Position numbers and translations under genes: made by a program. From the NCBI GenBank assembly GCA_963823675.1, contig CAWGMT010000011.1:310001-374000 (forward strand): a stretch of 64,000 nt of DNA, given 5' to 3'. The notes under the pieces were generated by a model, which had not been told where the DNA came from, did not search any database, and was given only the letters and a program-made list of their open reading frames with translations. The stretch comes from CAWGMT01 sp963823675 (GTDB lineage: Bacteria; Planctomycetota; Planctomycetia; Isosphaerales; Isosphaeraceae). Positions 39,842-48,539 of the stretch are shown piece by piece (positions within the stretch are counted from its first letter, which is position 1; each line of letters starts with the position of its first letter).

Positions 39842-41359
39842 CTATTGCCCTCCTTGGGGGACGAATCCGGGCGGAATCGTGCGGATCAAGGCGTGATCGT
39901 GGATCGGAATGTACCGACGAGCATGATGCGTTCCACGCTGGGAATTATGGCTTCTGGCGAGTCTGAGCGGGTTCATGCGGATTGCGTCGGAGAAAGGCGC
40001 CGCCCGGATTCGAACCGGGGATAAAGGTTTTGCAGACCTCTGGCCACTTGCCGTAACACCCTGAAAAGATAATACGTTATACCCATCGACGTTCTCTTGG
40101 GTAGCATTCGGGGTAGCATTTGAAATCGAAACCGGGCTCGAATCGGTCCCGGTCATGACAACCCGTTCACTCCCGTTTTCCGTCGGCTTGAGACTTGGGA
40201 GCAATCCCGCGGCGGCCTCGATGTCTACGGCGCGCGGTCGAGTGTAGCGGCCGGTTAATTCGAGTGTCGAGTGTCGCATCATCTTTTGAACCACCCGAGG
40301 CGAGACGCCAGCGGCATCGGCCAGGGTCGCGGTCTGACATCGAAGCGAATGGAAGTCGAAGAACAACCCCGAGGCGTCGCAATAGGGGATGCCGGCGGCG
40401 GTCAAATCGACGCGAAGCATCCTCGCTCCCTTTGGCGGCAACGGAAAGACGGGCGTCCCCGAGGTCAACGGGGCCACGTAGGCGGCCAAGTCGTTTGTCA
40501 GGTCACTCGCCAGGGGCAGCGTTGCCGGGTCGCCGTTCTTGGTGTAGGCGGCGGCCACAGTCACACTCGAGGCTTTCCAGTCAAACGACTCGGGGCGGAT
40601 GCTGGCGATTTCCGAGTAACGCAACCCCGAGGCGACGGCCAGGCGATAGCAAAGGGCTCGGGCCGGTCCGCTCATTTCCGCGACCATCGGGCCGGTCTGT
40701 GCGGCCTCGATCACCCTACGCAGCTCATCGAGCGACAGTGTTCGGCGGTCATGTCGCCGATCTTCCTTGGCGTTGAAGCCTTTCACCCCGCGCAGAATGT
40801 CCTCTCGGACGCGATGGGCATCGTAGCACCATTTCGCGAAAGCCTTGACGCTGGCTCGATAGTGATTGCAGGTCTGAAGCGACCAGCCGGCGGCTTGGAA
40901 TCGAGCGATCGCGTCTTGAACCCTCTCGCTCGTCAAACCCGACAGCCGGGCCGGGGCGATGGCGTCCACAATCTTCCGGGCAACGTCCCCGCGGTCTTTC
41001 GGGGCCAGCTTGCGATGATCAACCAGAGCGGCTTGCGATCCGAGCATCACCGCGACCAGCCGACGGACGCGATTTGATGTGTGCTCAGCGTGCTTGGGTG
41101 TAAACCCTTGGGCGATGAGATTAGCTTGCCAATCCGCCAGGTGATCGGCCAGCGGCCGGGCATCATGGTCCCGGTATGATTCGGCCTTGCGGTCCGCCAG
41201 TCCGTCACGGACACGCCTAGCTTCGGTTTCCAGCTTGTTCGCCAGTTGCTCGCTCTTTTGCTTGTCAGTGTAACCGGCTTTCTTGCGACGCTTCCCGCTT
41301 TCGCCACGGTACATGATGACGTATCGCTTGCTACCCTCGGGCTTGAACACGCTCGCCAT
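39842..41359 (-). CDS. int: tyrosine recombinase/integrase of the element
   Basis: 505 residues in the integrated state. It has an Arm/SAM-like N-terminus (about 1-195) and a catalytic domain with R247 (GLRYSE), H337-x-x-R340 (FHSLR), H363 and nucleophile Y372 (GRYTRP). From residue ~438 (QRSAKPL) the frame crosses the attachment core and then uses 3' flanking DNA for a 60-residue tail of no apparent function. In a circle the same frame would instead enter the tail at 54629 (see findings). The ATG lies one base after the XRE stop (TGA-A-ATG), so both are one transcript. Confidence 0.9.
   Translation of the reverse strand: MASVFKPEGSKRYVIMYRGESGKRRKKAGYTDKQKSEQLANKLETEARRVRDGLADRKAESYRDHDARPLADHLADWQANLIAQGFTPKHAEHTSNRVRRLVAVMLGSQAALVDHRKLAPKDRGDVARKIVDAIAPARLSGLTSERVQDAIARFQAAGWSLQTCNHYRASVKAFAKWCYDAHRVREDILRGVKGFNAKEDRRHDRRTLSLDELRRVIEAAQTGPMVAEMSGPARALCYRLAVASGLRYSEIASIRPESFDWKASSVTVAAAYTKNGDPATLPLASDLTNDLAAYVAPLTSGTPVFPLPPKGARMLRVDLTAAGIPYCDASGLFFDFHSLRCQTATLADAAGVSPRVVQKMMRHSTLELTGRYTRPRAVDIEAAAGLLPSLKPTENGSERVVMTGTDSSPVSISNATPNATQENVDGYNVLSFQGVTASGQRSAKPLSPVRIRAAPFSDAIRMNPLRLARSHNSQRGTHHARRYIPIHDHALIRTIPPGFVPQGGQ
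39996..40042 (-). repeat. left attachment site (partial tRNA-Cys)
   Basis: Matches the 3' half of tRNA-Cys from the anticodon arm to the acceptor end (54911-54958) except for one missing A (GGGGATAAAGG here, GGGGAATAAAGG in the tRNA). Upstream in the tRNA sense the element end reads CAAGTGGCCAGAGG, resembling the tRNA CCAAGTGGTAAGGCAGAGG, so attP itself mimics part of the D arm. Confidence 0.85.
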
Positions 41360-41360
41360 T

Positions 41361-41573
41361 TCACTCCCCCTTTTGGTCCGAAACGATTCTCAGCTTGAGC
41401 ACAGCGGCCAATCTGTTGAACGCTTCCATCGACAACCCTTGTCGCTCGCCACTCATGAACTTCGAGAATGACGCCTTGTCGATGCCGGTTTCCTTGCACA
41501 GTCGATAGTGAGTCAGCTTCGATGCCTTCACAGCGTCGCGAATCTGGTCGGTTAGTGGTTTGCTCTTGCTCAT
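41361..41573 (-). CDS. XRE/Cro-type HTH regulator
   Basis: Seventy residues, starting MSKSKPLTDQIRDAVKASKL. The helix-turn-helix is HYRLCKETGIDKASFSKFMSGER, followed by a short C-terminal helix. Small size suits a repressor or excision control protein of the satellite. The start has no ribosome site; a -10 box ends 7 bases upstream of the ATG, so the mRNA is probably leaderless. It is followed directly by the integrase gene. Confidence 0.8.
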   Translation of the reverse strand: MSKSKPLTDQIRDAVKASKLTHYRLCKETGIDKASFSKFMSGERQGLSMEAFNRLAAVLKLRIVSDQKGE

Positions 41574-41580
41574 GATAGGT

Positions 41581-41611
41581 ATTCTAGGGATCGGTTGTCG
41601 TAAAGTCAACC
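41581..41611 (-). promoter_or_regulatory. XRE-int promoter with overlapping operator
   Basis: On the minus strand: TTGACT (41609-41604), 17-base spacer, TAGAAT (41586-41581), very close to the sigma-70 consensus. An inverted repeat GGTTG-N9-CAACC (41593-41611) overlaps the -35 box and is a natural operator for the XRE protein. Farther upstream GTGTAC-N5-GTGTAC (41714-41730) is another possible site. Confidence 0.6.
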
Positions 41612-41728
41612 GTGTTGTACCGACTTCTAGGGAAATACTGAACATAAAAATTCATGAATACATTTAGTGAACAAACTACTGTACCCCCCCGCAAACCGGA
41701 AATCCGTACACTGGTTGTACACTAGTAG

Positions 41729-42088
41729 TCAATTCCATTCCACGGAAGCGATTTCTTCCAGTCGGGCCGGAGTGCTTGGCTTCCCCGCGCAGGTTCGACA
41801 GCAGAGCATGATTCGGCCAGCCACCCAGTTCTCGACAGGGGCGGGCCAGGTGCGGCATAGGCAACAGTGTGCCCCCCTCTGGACGAAACGATTGACCTTC
41901 CATTCCATCGTCGCCGCGGGCGGCCTTCTTTCGCTTCTCAGGCGTCGCGGTCGCCAGCTCGATCTATTCGTGGGGCATGGTGTCGGAGCGCGCTCTTGGG
42001 TCGCCAGGGGCGGCGGGTCCGGATCGCCGATAGCGGCCACAAACAGAAGCATCAGTTGGCCAGGGGCGGGTCGATGGCGGCGTCTCAT
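41729..42088 (-). CDS. Cys-rich zinc-ribbon-like protein coupled to primase
   Basis: 119 residues. The start overlaps the primase stop (ATGA). The N-terminal half is Pro/Arg-rich and unstructured. The C-terminal half (from MEWKVNRFVQRG) has HCCLC and LCCRTC about 20 residues apart, able to bind zinc. An internal ATG would give a 59-residue compact form. It may assist primase or DNA binding, but no family is recognised. Confidence 0.55.
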   Translation of the reverse strand: MRRRHRPAPGQLMLLFVAAIGDPDPPPLATQERAPTPCPTNRSSWRPRRLRSERRPPAATMEWKVNRFVQRGAHCCLCRTWPAPVENWVAGRIMLCCRTCAGKPSTPARLEEIASVEWN

Positions 42089-43350
42089 GGGTAGGCACCC
42101 TTGCCACCCGAGGCGGTCGGAAATAGCGTCCCCTGCATGTTCGGTCCGCCAACGGCGGCCTCGGGCACGCTCGACAAACGGCCTCGGTCGGGCTTGTCAA
42201 TGATGATGCCGGGCTCGGGGTCGCCAACAGCGCCACCCCATCGCGCGCGGGCCATTTCCTCCCATGGGGTCGGGGTCGCAAGGATGCGATGCCAAAAGTA
42301 GCGAATCAGGTTGAACCCAGCGGCGTGCAGTTCACCCCAATCTTTATGAGGGGCCGGCGGCCTGACTCGAACCGCTCGGGCGGGCCACCCCGAGGCGGCC
42401 TTGTCGCCAGCGGGGTCGGCATCAGTCGCGATGTACCACGGGGCGGCGGCCAGCATCACCCCGAGGTTATCGGCCTCGGGCCGGCTCGATGCACTCCCGA
42501 GGGTCACGACGGCGGCCAAGTCCCCGAGGGCCTGACCAAGCAAGAGGGCGTCGAATTCCCCTTCCGCAATCACCAGCGGGCGGCCGGGCCTGATGACGGC
42601 CGGAGTGGGAAAGAGGGTCGGCCGGTCGCGGTACGCTTCACCATACTTCGGCTTCCTCCCCTCGGGCTGTCTGATCTTGACCAGCGTCAAACGATCGCCA
42701 TCGAGCCATGGGATGACAACGCCGATCGCACGCCAGTAACCGACACCATCGCACTTAGGAATCATCACGCCGGGCGTCCACCCGAGGCGGGCGGCCTTGA
42801 CCGTTTCGTCACCCAATCCACGCCCATGCAGATACTCGAGCGCGGGGCGTCCCTCGGGCGTCCAGATTCGCGTGACGGCATCTTCGACCAGCTTGAGGGC
42901 ATCGGCCAAGGACAACCCCGAGGGCTTCTCAGGGGCGGCATCGGGGGCTTTGGCGGGCTTGGCGGCCGGGGGCCTCGGGCGAGTCGGGTTTCCCCCCGAG
43001 GGGGGCCGGGGGCGGCTCGATGTTGAGGCGGGCGTGATGCCAGCTTGTTCGGCAAGCCATCGGACGGCCTCGGGAAATGTCCGCCCCCTCAGTCGCATGG
43101 CCAGCTCGGCGGCGTCCCCGTGCTCGCCACAACCAAAGCATCGCCACTCGCGTTTGCCGGGCGTCACGCAGAATGACGGGTTCTTGTCCTGATGAAACGG
43201 GCAGGGCCAGTACAACCGGCGGCGGCTCTTTTCCCCACGGCGGCCAGGGGCCGGGCCAAGTAAGGCGGTCGCGACGGCGGCCAGGTCAATCCGGTCGCGG
43301 ATTGCCGGCCAGTCGAGACGGTCCCCGCGGGCGGTCACTTTCCAGGACAT
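42085..43350 (-). CDS. DnaG-like primase (CHC2 zinc finger + Toprim)
   Basis: 421 residues. The CHC2 zinc-binding domain has C50, H53, C71 and C74 (CPFHQDKNP...WRCFGCGEHGD). A Pro/Ala-rich linker (about 108-145) follows. The Toprim core has E263-x-E265 (IAEGEFDAL) and D310-x-D312 (TDADPAGD). It lacks the C-terminal helicase-binding part of cellular DnaG, as usual for phage and satellite primases. It synthesises primers for element replication and probably works with the DUF3987 P-loop protein encoded upstream. Confidence 0.88.
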   Translation of the reverse strand: MSWKVTARGDRLDWPAIRDRIDLAAVATALLGPAPGRRGEKSRRRLYWPCPFHQDKNPSFCVTPGKREWRCFGCGEHGDAAELAMRLRGRTFPEAVRWLAEQAGITPASTSSRPRPPSGGNPTRPRPPAAKPAKAPDAAPEKPSGLSLADALKLVEDAVTRIWTPEGRPALEYLHGRGLGDETVKAARLGWTPGVMIPKCDGVGYWRAIGVVIPWLDGDRLTLVKIRQPEGRKPKYGEAYRDRPTLFPTPAVIRPGRPLVIAEGEFDALLLGQALGDLAAVVTLGSASSRPEADNLGVMLAAAPWYIATDADPAGDKAASGWPARAVRVRPPAPHKDWGELHAAGFNLIRYFWHRILATPTPWEEMARARWGGAVGDPEPGIIIDKPDRGRLSSVPEAAVGGPNMQGTLFPTASGGKGAYP

Positions 43351-43371
43351 TGGACACCTACTTGTTGCTTG

Positions 43372-43402
43372 AAACCCTCGAAACCGGGGGTTTCAAGGGT
43401 TT
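43372..43402. promoter_or_regulatory. strong intergenic hairpin between DUF3987 and primase genes
   Basis: AAACCCT-C-GAAACC, loop GGG, GGTTTC-A-AGGGTTT: a 13-pair stem with one mismatch that contains the DUF3987 stop codon. No U-run follows on the minus strand. It may be a processing or attenuation signal that sets primase level. Confidence 0.5.
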
Positions 43403-45078
43403 TGAGCAATAAGTAAGAGCGGATGAACCTCATACGATGTCGATGGCGGGCGGCCACCCTTGGGTCCGGGCTGTTGCGGTCGGGCGGGCGGCCTGATGGC
43501 GTTTACGTTCTCTAAGTAGGCCAGAGCGTCGGCCACGTCGTCGTCTTGCATCCAGCGTCGCGCCTGACGCAGCTCATGCTCGGTGAACGTCAGCCGATGT
43601 CCAGACCGGAGCCAGTCCACGATAGCTGTCATGATTCGGCCACCACCGGTGCCATCCGGGCCTTGCGCGATCGCATGATGCACGCGCTTGGCGTGACTCT
43701 CGAAGTAGCCGATCAACCGCCAGGCATTCTCAACTTGGCGGGGGCCGACTTTGGGCACGGCCAGCGGATCGGCCAGCGGGTCGGCGGCATGGTCGAGACA
43801 TGCCAGTATCAGGGCCAGGCGGCCAGCGTACTCGCGAAACTTTCCATAGGTGCCGCGCATGCTCTGGTCAAACTCTGGCGCGTTCATCGCGTCGATATGA
43901 GCGTCGTAGCGCGCTTCCCAGCGGGCCTTTCCCTCGGGCGTGAAATGCGCCACGTTCGGAACGGATCGCCCATCCTTATGGGTCAGTTGTCTCATCCAGA
44001 GGCGGGCAACCACTTCGCTCCACTCTTCGACCACGGCGTCGTCGATCCCCGTATCGGACCAGTCGGCCACGGGAAGGGCCTCGGGGAAGACAACCAAGAA
44101 TCGATCAAGGAATCCGTCAACCCGTCCCTTGGGGTCGCATAGTTCCCGGAGCATGTCCGGGACAACCCCGCCGACGATGCTCAGCATTGGATGGGGACAG
44201 CGGATCGGCTCATGATTCTCGTGTCCAACGCGGTCCTTGATGATCTTGTCTCCGGACCAAATCTTGAGCGCATTTGAGCGATCGTTGCCTTTGCCACGCT
44301 TGAATTGGTTCATCCCCAGCAGAAAGGCGGTCAACTCATCGCGGATCATGATCAGTCCCCGCTCGTTGTCCGCCAGGATCACGGGTATCACTTCCATCGT
44401 CGCGTCGTCGATTTCGATCCGGCGCGGCTTTGGGCGTGGGGGCGGCTTCTTGACTGGCTTTCCGTTGGGGTCGATCAGGTTGGCTCGCCAGCGTTCCATC
44501 TCGGCGGCATGCTCGGCGGCCAGAACGTCATCGATGGCGCGCACGGCGGCGGCCACGATCTTCAGCGCGGGCGTCTTGCCATCCGAGGGCGGGCCGACGC
44601 ATGCGGCGTAGACGGTCGGACCGACGAAGTATCCCCCCTTCAGCATCAGCGAAACCGATCGGCCAATCACGCCACCAGCCACGGCTAACACGGGCAACCC
44701 GAGGAAGTCCGGCGGGCAACCGATCGCATGCGCTCCCTCGGTGACCAGTCGAGCAACGGGCAGGGGAAAAACGTCGATTGGGAACGGCTCGCCAGTGGGC
44801 GGCGTACATAGTCTCAGCGGTCCCCATCCGCCAGTAGGATCGGGCGGCGGGGCAAGTCCCGAGGGGTCAGCACTGGCGAATTCCGCCACGATATCTTCCC
44901 AGTTGAGTTGTCCAGCCAGGAACCCATCCAGAATCGTTTGACGGCCTCCCAGCGGCGTTGCGTCCAGTCGCTCGACCAGCGGGCGAAAAGGTGCCGACAC
45001 GTTTGGCAGCTCCCCGTTTGGGGGGTATCCGCAAAGTCGGCGGCGGACTGTCCAAGAGTCGAAGGGAGTCGGCATCAT
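43393..45078 (-). CDS. DUF3987 P-loop protein (replication helicase-like)
   Basis: Start 45078 (MMPTPFDSW), coupled by ATGA to the HTH gene; 561 residues. The P-loop GPPSDGKT is at about 162-169. A Walker-B-like RGLIMIRDELTAFL and sensor-like MLSIVGGVVPDML are further on, with a C-terminal winged-helix-like region (LTFTEHELRQARRWM). DUF3987 proteins accompany primases in phages and satellites and are thought to be replicative helicases. The Arg/Pro-rich basic segment near residue 215 may contact DNA. Intact. Confidence 0.8.
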   Translation of the reverse strand: MMPTPFDSWTVRRRLCGYPPNGELPNVSAPFRPLVERLDATPLGGRQTILDGFLAGQLNWEDIVAEFASADPSGLAPPPDPTGGWGPLRLCTPPTGEPFPIDVFPLPVARLVTEGAHAIGCPPDFLGLPVLAVAGGVIGRSVSLMLKGGYFVGPTVYAACVGPPSDGKTPALKIVAAAVRAIDDVLAAEHAAEMERWRANLIDPNGKPVKKPPPRPKPRRIEIDDATMEVIPVILADNERGLIMIRDELTAFLLGMNQFKRGKGNDRSNALKIWSGDKIIKDRVGHENHEPIRCPHPMLSIVGGVVPDMLRELCDPKGRVDGFLDRFLVVFPEALPVADWSDTGIDDAVVEEWSEVVARLWMRQLTHKDGRSVPNVAHFTPEGKARWEARYDAHIDAMNAPEFDQSMRGTYGKFREYAGRLALILACLDHAADPLADPLAVPKVGPRQVENAWRLIGYFESHAKRVHHAIAQGPDGTGGGRIMTAIVDWLRSGHRLTFTEHELRQARRWMQDDDVADALAYLENVNAIRPPARPQQPGPKGGRPPSTSYEVHPLLLIAQNP

Positions 45079-45452
45079 ATCCGGCCTCCCCCTTGCCGAA
45101 CCCACTCCTCCAAAGTCGCTCGGGTCCAGAGGGGGCATCTCCCCGCGTGGGCATCGGGCTTGCAGAATCGGCCAGCGGACAACAGGCGCTCAAGCAACCG
45201 GGGGCTGATTCCGACCAGCCGGGCGGCCTCTTGCTTGCGGTACGCAACCGGCGGCTCGACGGGGCGGGCGGTACGCTCAAGTGCCAATCGTAATCCGGGC
45301 AGGATGCCGACCAGCTCATGCATGGCGGCGGCCAGCGTTGTCACCCCCTCGGGCAGGTCTTTATCGGGCGGGCTTGGCATAGTAAGATGATCTTGTCGCA
45401 GATCATCCACAACGCCTCTGGCCTCGGGTCGGGGGCGTTCGTGTTTTGTCAT
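45075..45452 (-). CDS. AlpA/MerR-like HTH DNA-binding protein
   Basis: 125 residues. The C-terminal half has the AlpA/excisionase pattern YRKQEAARLVGISPRLLERLLSAGRF...PLWTRATLEEWVRQGG. The N-terminus is a short acidic leader. It overlaps its neighbours by ATGA on both sides (45452 and 45078), so it sits inside a tightly coupled replication operon. In satellites, AlpA-type proteins activate excision and early genes. Confidence 0.75.
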   Translation of the reverse strand: MTKHERPRPEARGVVDDLRQDHLTMPSPPDKDLPEGVTTLAAAMHELVGILPGLRLALERTARPVEPPVAYRKQEAARLVGISPRLLERLLSAGRFCKPDAHAGRCPLWTRATLEEWVRQGGGRI

Positions 45453-45631
45453 GACGCCACTCCCTCGGGCCAGGCGGCCTCGGGCTGGAGTGCGTCGGCC
45501 TGACGATGCCGCTCTTCGGCGGCCTCAACAGACAGGCGAAGCAATCGCTTCAACAGCCGAGTCTCACGGAGCGATTTAGCAAGTCGCTCCCTGACGACGG
45601 GCGGCCTCGGAATCAATTCTTCCGGTTGCAT
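45449..45631 (-). CDS. 60-residue helical protein
   Basis: ATG 45631 with GGAGG 5 bases upstream. The product (MQPEELIPRPPVVRERLAKS...) is a charged helix with LRETRLLKRLLRLSVEAAEERH, a probable coiled coil. It is first gene of the 45631-41729 coupled series and overlaps the HTH gene by ATGA. The function is unknown. Confidence 0.6.
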   Translation of the reverse strand: MQPEELIPRPPVVRERLAKSLRETRLLKRLLRLSVEAAEERHRQADALQPEAAWPEGVAS

Positions 45632-45743
45632 GTAAACCTCCAGAGCATGACGAAACGAATCGCTCTGGAGGCATTCTGCAAAGGGGCAGGGAACCCGCGG
45701 GCAACCTCTCGGCAACTTATTGGCAACTTTTCGGCAACTTCGG

Positions 45744-47054
45744 TCACTCGGGGCTGATTTCTTTGTGCATCATCCCCCCAGCGACACGAAACGAGAGGCG
45801 AGACCCCAAGCCGACCAGAGAGGCGGTCGTCTCGCGTGCGTTTTTGGCCATAGCCTCTTCAGTCACGTCTGAATTGCCGTGAACCTTGTCGGCAATGTCC
45901 ACTATCTCGGCAGCGTTCTTGTCCTTCATGAATCGCACCAAGGCGGCTTGTGTGCGCTTGCTCTGTTTGGCCAGCTCTACGATGAGGGCGTCGTAGTCGA
46001 TAGCGGGGGCCTCGGGGGTCGCGGCGTCAATGCCGGCGGCCTCGGTCCCCGAGGCGGGGGCGGCCGGCTTGCTCTCCCCCTCGGGGGGCGCGGACGGGGT
46101 GGGGGTCTTGGGCGTCGCGGTCCCCGCGGCGATTGATGCCAGTGGTCCGAACGCTCGGCGAAGAATCTCTCCCTGACAGATGGGGCACGCCGGATTGCGA
46201 TTGTCACGGGCGGCACCGCACAGCGGGCAACGACTGATGGCGGGCTCTGGACTGTCGGTCCCCAAGGGCAGGGCCGCAGTGTTGATGCCGGCGGCCTCGG
46301 GCTCAAGGATGATTCGCACGGCATCCGCCAGAGGCATCATGTCCACTTCGTCGAATTCCATCCCGAGGCGTCTAGCGAGCAACTTTCGGATGTCATCGAT
46401 GGCGTCGGGAAGCGTCTTCCCCAATTGGGAATTGGCATATCGCTTCAATTGGCGGCCTTCCGCCAACGTCAGGACAAGGGCCATGAAGCGACCGTTTTCA
46501 CAACCGAGCAAATGGCACGCTTGACCGAAGCTCGTCTTTGCCGGATCTAACTGGATGCGGTCGGGCTTGGTCCCCGAGGGTGGGGCAGCCGCGTCGGCGC
46601 CGGCGGCCTCGGGCATCGCGTCCCCCGTCGGCGGCGGGGCCGGCTCGGATCGATTCAACAGTTCGTTGATCCCTTCGAGGGCCGTCAATGGGATCGGCGT
46701 TTTGGTCGGCGTCGATCGCTTCCCGCTCTCGTCCATCGCGGCACACGCCAATTGAAAGGCGTCGTAGACACCCCCATCCATCGCATACGCACTTATAGCG
46801 GGGCCGTTGCGGCCAGCATCGACGACTTTCTTCAAGTGAAGTGCAAGCCCCTCCCAGTAGGGACACCATTTCGTTTTCAGCAAGGCATCGCGATAGCTGG
46901 GCATGCTGTCGTAGCGTTGCAAGTCGCGAGCTATCGAGAGCAGTTGCTTGCCGAACCAGCGAAAACCAGCAACCCACTCAGGGTCGGCAAGCAGCGGTGA
47001 TGTGAAAGCCAGGGCAACGTAGCGAATAGGCTCGGCGGGCAAATCGTCAGGCAT
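45744..47054 (-). CDS. 436-residue accessory protein with central zinc ribbon
   Basis: The N-terminal helical region (about 1-105) is followed by Pro/Ala-rich linkers. A central helical domain (about 168-255, FGQACHLLGCENGRFMALVL) leads to a zinc ribbon CPLCG...CPIC at about 275-293. After a second linker comes a C-terminal alpha domain (YDALIVELAKQSKRTQAALVRFMKDKNA) resembling a small winged-helix. The ribbon and basic helices suggest nucleic-acid binding. I do not recognise the family. Codon usage matches the replication genes rather than the AT-richer cassette upstream. Confidence 0.6.
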   Translation of the reverse strand: MPDDLPAEPIRYVALAFTSPLLADPEWVAGFRWFGKQLLSIARDLQRYDSMPSYRDALLKTKWCPYWEGLALHLKKVVDAGRNGPAISAYAMDGGVYDAFQLACAAMDESGKRSTPTKTPIPLTALEGINELLNRSEPAPPPTGDAMPEAAGADAAAPPSGTKPDRIQLDPAKTSFGQACHLLGCENGRFMALVLTLAEGRQLKRYANSQLGKTLPDAIDDIRKLLARRLGMEFDEVDMMPLADAVRIILEPEAAGINTAALPLGTDSPEPAISRCPLCGAARDNRNPACPICQGEILRRAFGPLASIAAGTATPKTPTPSAPPEGESKPAAPASGTEAAGIDAATPEAPAIDYDALIVELAKQSKRTQAALVRFMKDKNAAEIVDIADKVHGNSDVTEEAMAKNARETTASLVGLGSRLSFRVAGGMMHKEISPE

Positions 47055-47414
47055 GGTCCCTGTTCCTCGATCGGGCCGGCTCGGCGTGGACGCGACGGGA
47101 ATAGGGAAGCGTCGCGTCTCACGCCGGGCCTTCGAGGGTCATGACTCCCCCGTCCCGATCACTCCAATCTACACAACGCCAATGCGGACGTGGAACGGGG
47201 CAGCAGAGTGCGCCATGTATGCGCGACGGGCGACAGGCTAGTCTGTTCGATCGGTTTGAGCCGAACCGAGCGGAGCCCAGTCGAGGCGGCCATGCCGCTC
47301 TTGCCCGGAGTGTGGTTCGGGAATGATCGCGGGGTGCTTAGCGTATATCGGCACCGACGCCTATGTCGTGTTGCTCAAGGCTGGACGCCCACAGTCCAGG
47401 GCAATTCGGTTCCG
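47055..47414. other. gene-free region, likely operon promoter
   Basis: About 360 bases between the MBL gene end and the start of the 436-residue gene. On the minus strand it should hold the promoter of the replication operon, but I see no clear -35/-10 pair. Confidence 0.35.
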
Positions 47415-48539
47415 TTAAGTCGTCGCCGTCTCGTAGCGATTTAGGTCGCTGAGACCGATCTTCGCCGCTGCTGGTTCCCCCGTTAGACCCCCTGTTGGGC
47501 GCCAGGACAGTCGGATGGTGTGACGCACAACATCTACTCCCTTACTAACTGGCCGATCGGCCAAGGTCATCGGCAAGCTCGGAGCAACCCGGTGAACTCG
47601 CGTACTCGTGGTCATCACGCTCCAGCCGCTTTGAAGGTACTCCCGCAGGACCTCTCTGTCGGGTAGCGCCGGCCTCGTCCCAGAAGACACCGCGCCCGTT
47701 TGCTCACCTTGTCCGGACCGCCTCATCTGGCACAGGCTTGCTGCATGAGACTTGATAGAGCCATGATGCGGGATCTTGATCGCATCGAACTCGCCAGCCA
47801 GTCCCCGCTCTGATGCGTATCGATTCCAATAACCAAGTGCTCGCTCGACGCCCTCTGTGCTCGCGTCAGCGCCCAATAAGGCCGTTAGCGTGCCTTCGCT
47901 GGTCTTAGCCCACAGCACGATCACAAGGGATAGTTCGTTCGCTTCCGGTTGGACCTTCGAGTTGCTGCCTAGTCTCTGCAGATCTGAGGACATTATGCGT
48001 CGTTTTTCTTCGGGATTCGGCCCGATAGGGATAAACTCGATCCTCCCCTGAAAACCTTGTGGGTAGAAAGGGAAAGTCTGGGCACCGAGTTCGCGCAAAC
48101 GAAGCTGCCCCGCATTGTTCCACTCTCCGAGACGATACTGGAGAGTCTCGTACTCTCTGGCTCCTGGCCTGCCCTGTAGGAGATAACGGGCATACCTAGC
48201 ATTTAAGCCAGTGTCTATGTAATACCCAATCCTTTCTCCCGCATTATGGAAATGCTCGATCACGGCCTGCATGCCATGATAGTGGTCGTAATCGGGATGC
48301 GTTTGAATGATGAACTCAAAGGTTTTTATGCTTCTTTCCCGAAGGAATTTAAAGAATTCCTCGCGTATGCCGTCCCGTGTCGGCAGGAAACAGTCGATCA
48401 AGCCCCATCGGTCACCCGGCAACCGAACGAGTATTGTGTCTCCGTGTCCACAATGGAAGAGATAGATATCGATCGAGAACTCGTTAGAATTCGGTGGGTC
48501 CGCTAAGGGCTTTTCTCTGGTCGCTGGCTTTTTCGTCAC
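47415..48539 (-). CDS. ComEC-like metallo-beta-lactamase-fold hydrolase
   Basis: No ATG fits; a GTG at 48539 (VTKKPATREKPLADPP) is proposed, overlapping the previous gene by 56 bases and giving 374 residues. The MBL fold begins IDIYLFHCGHGDTILVRLPG and carries the metal motif H81-P-D83-Y-D85-H86 (THPDYDH). The later strand LTALLGADASTEG matches the LLTGDA-type ligand, and IKIPHHGS supplies the last histidine. This arrangement matches ComEC/Rec2-type and conflict-system MBL proteins, which are nucleases or hydrolases. Soluble: no membrane helices. Third gene of a coupled cassette. Confidence 0.7.
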   Translation of the reverse strand: MTKKPATREKPLADPPNSNEFSIDIYLFHCGHGDTILVRLPGDRWGLIDCFLPTRDGIREEFFKFLRERSIKTFEFIIQTHPDYDHYHGMQAVIEHFHNAGERIGYYIDTGLNARYARYLLQGRPGAREYETLQYRLGEWNNAGQLRLRELGAQTFPFYPQGFQGRIEFIPIGPNPEEKRRIMSSDLQRLGSNSKVQPEANELSLVIVLWAKTSEGTLTALLGADASTEGVERALGYWNRYASERGLAGEFDAIKIPHHGSIKSHAASLCQMRRSGQGEQTGAVSSGTRPALPDREVLREYLQSGWSVMTTSTRVHRVAPSLPMTLADRPVSKGVDVVRHTIRLSWRPTGGLTGEPAAAKIGLSDLNRYETATT

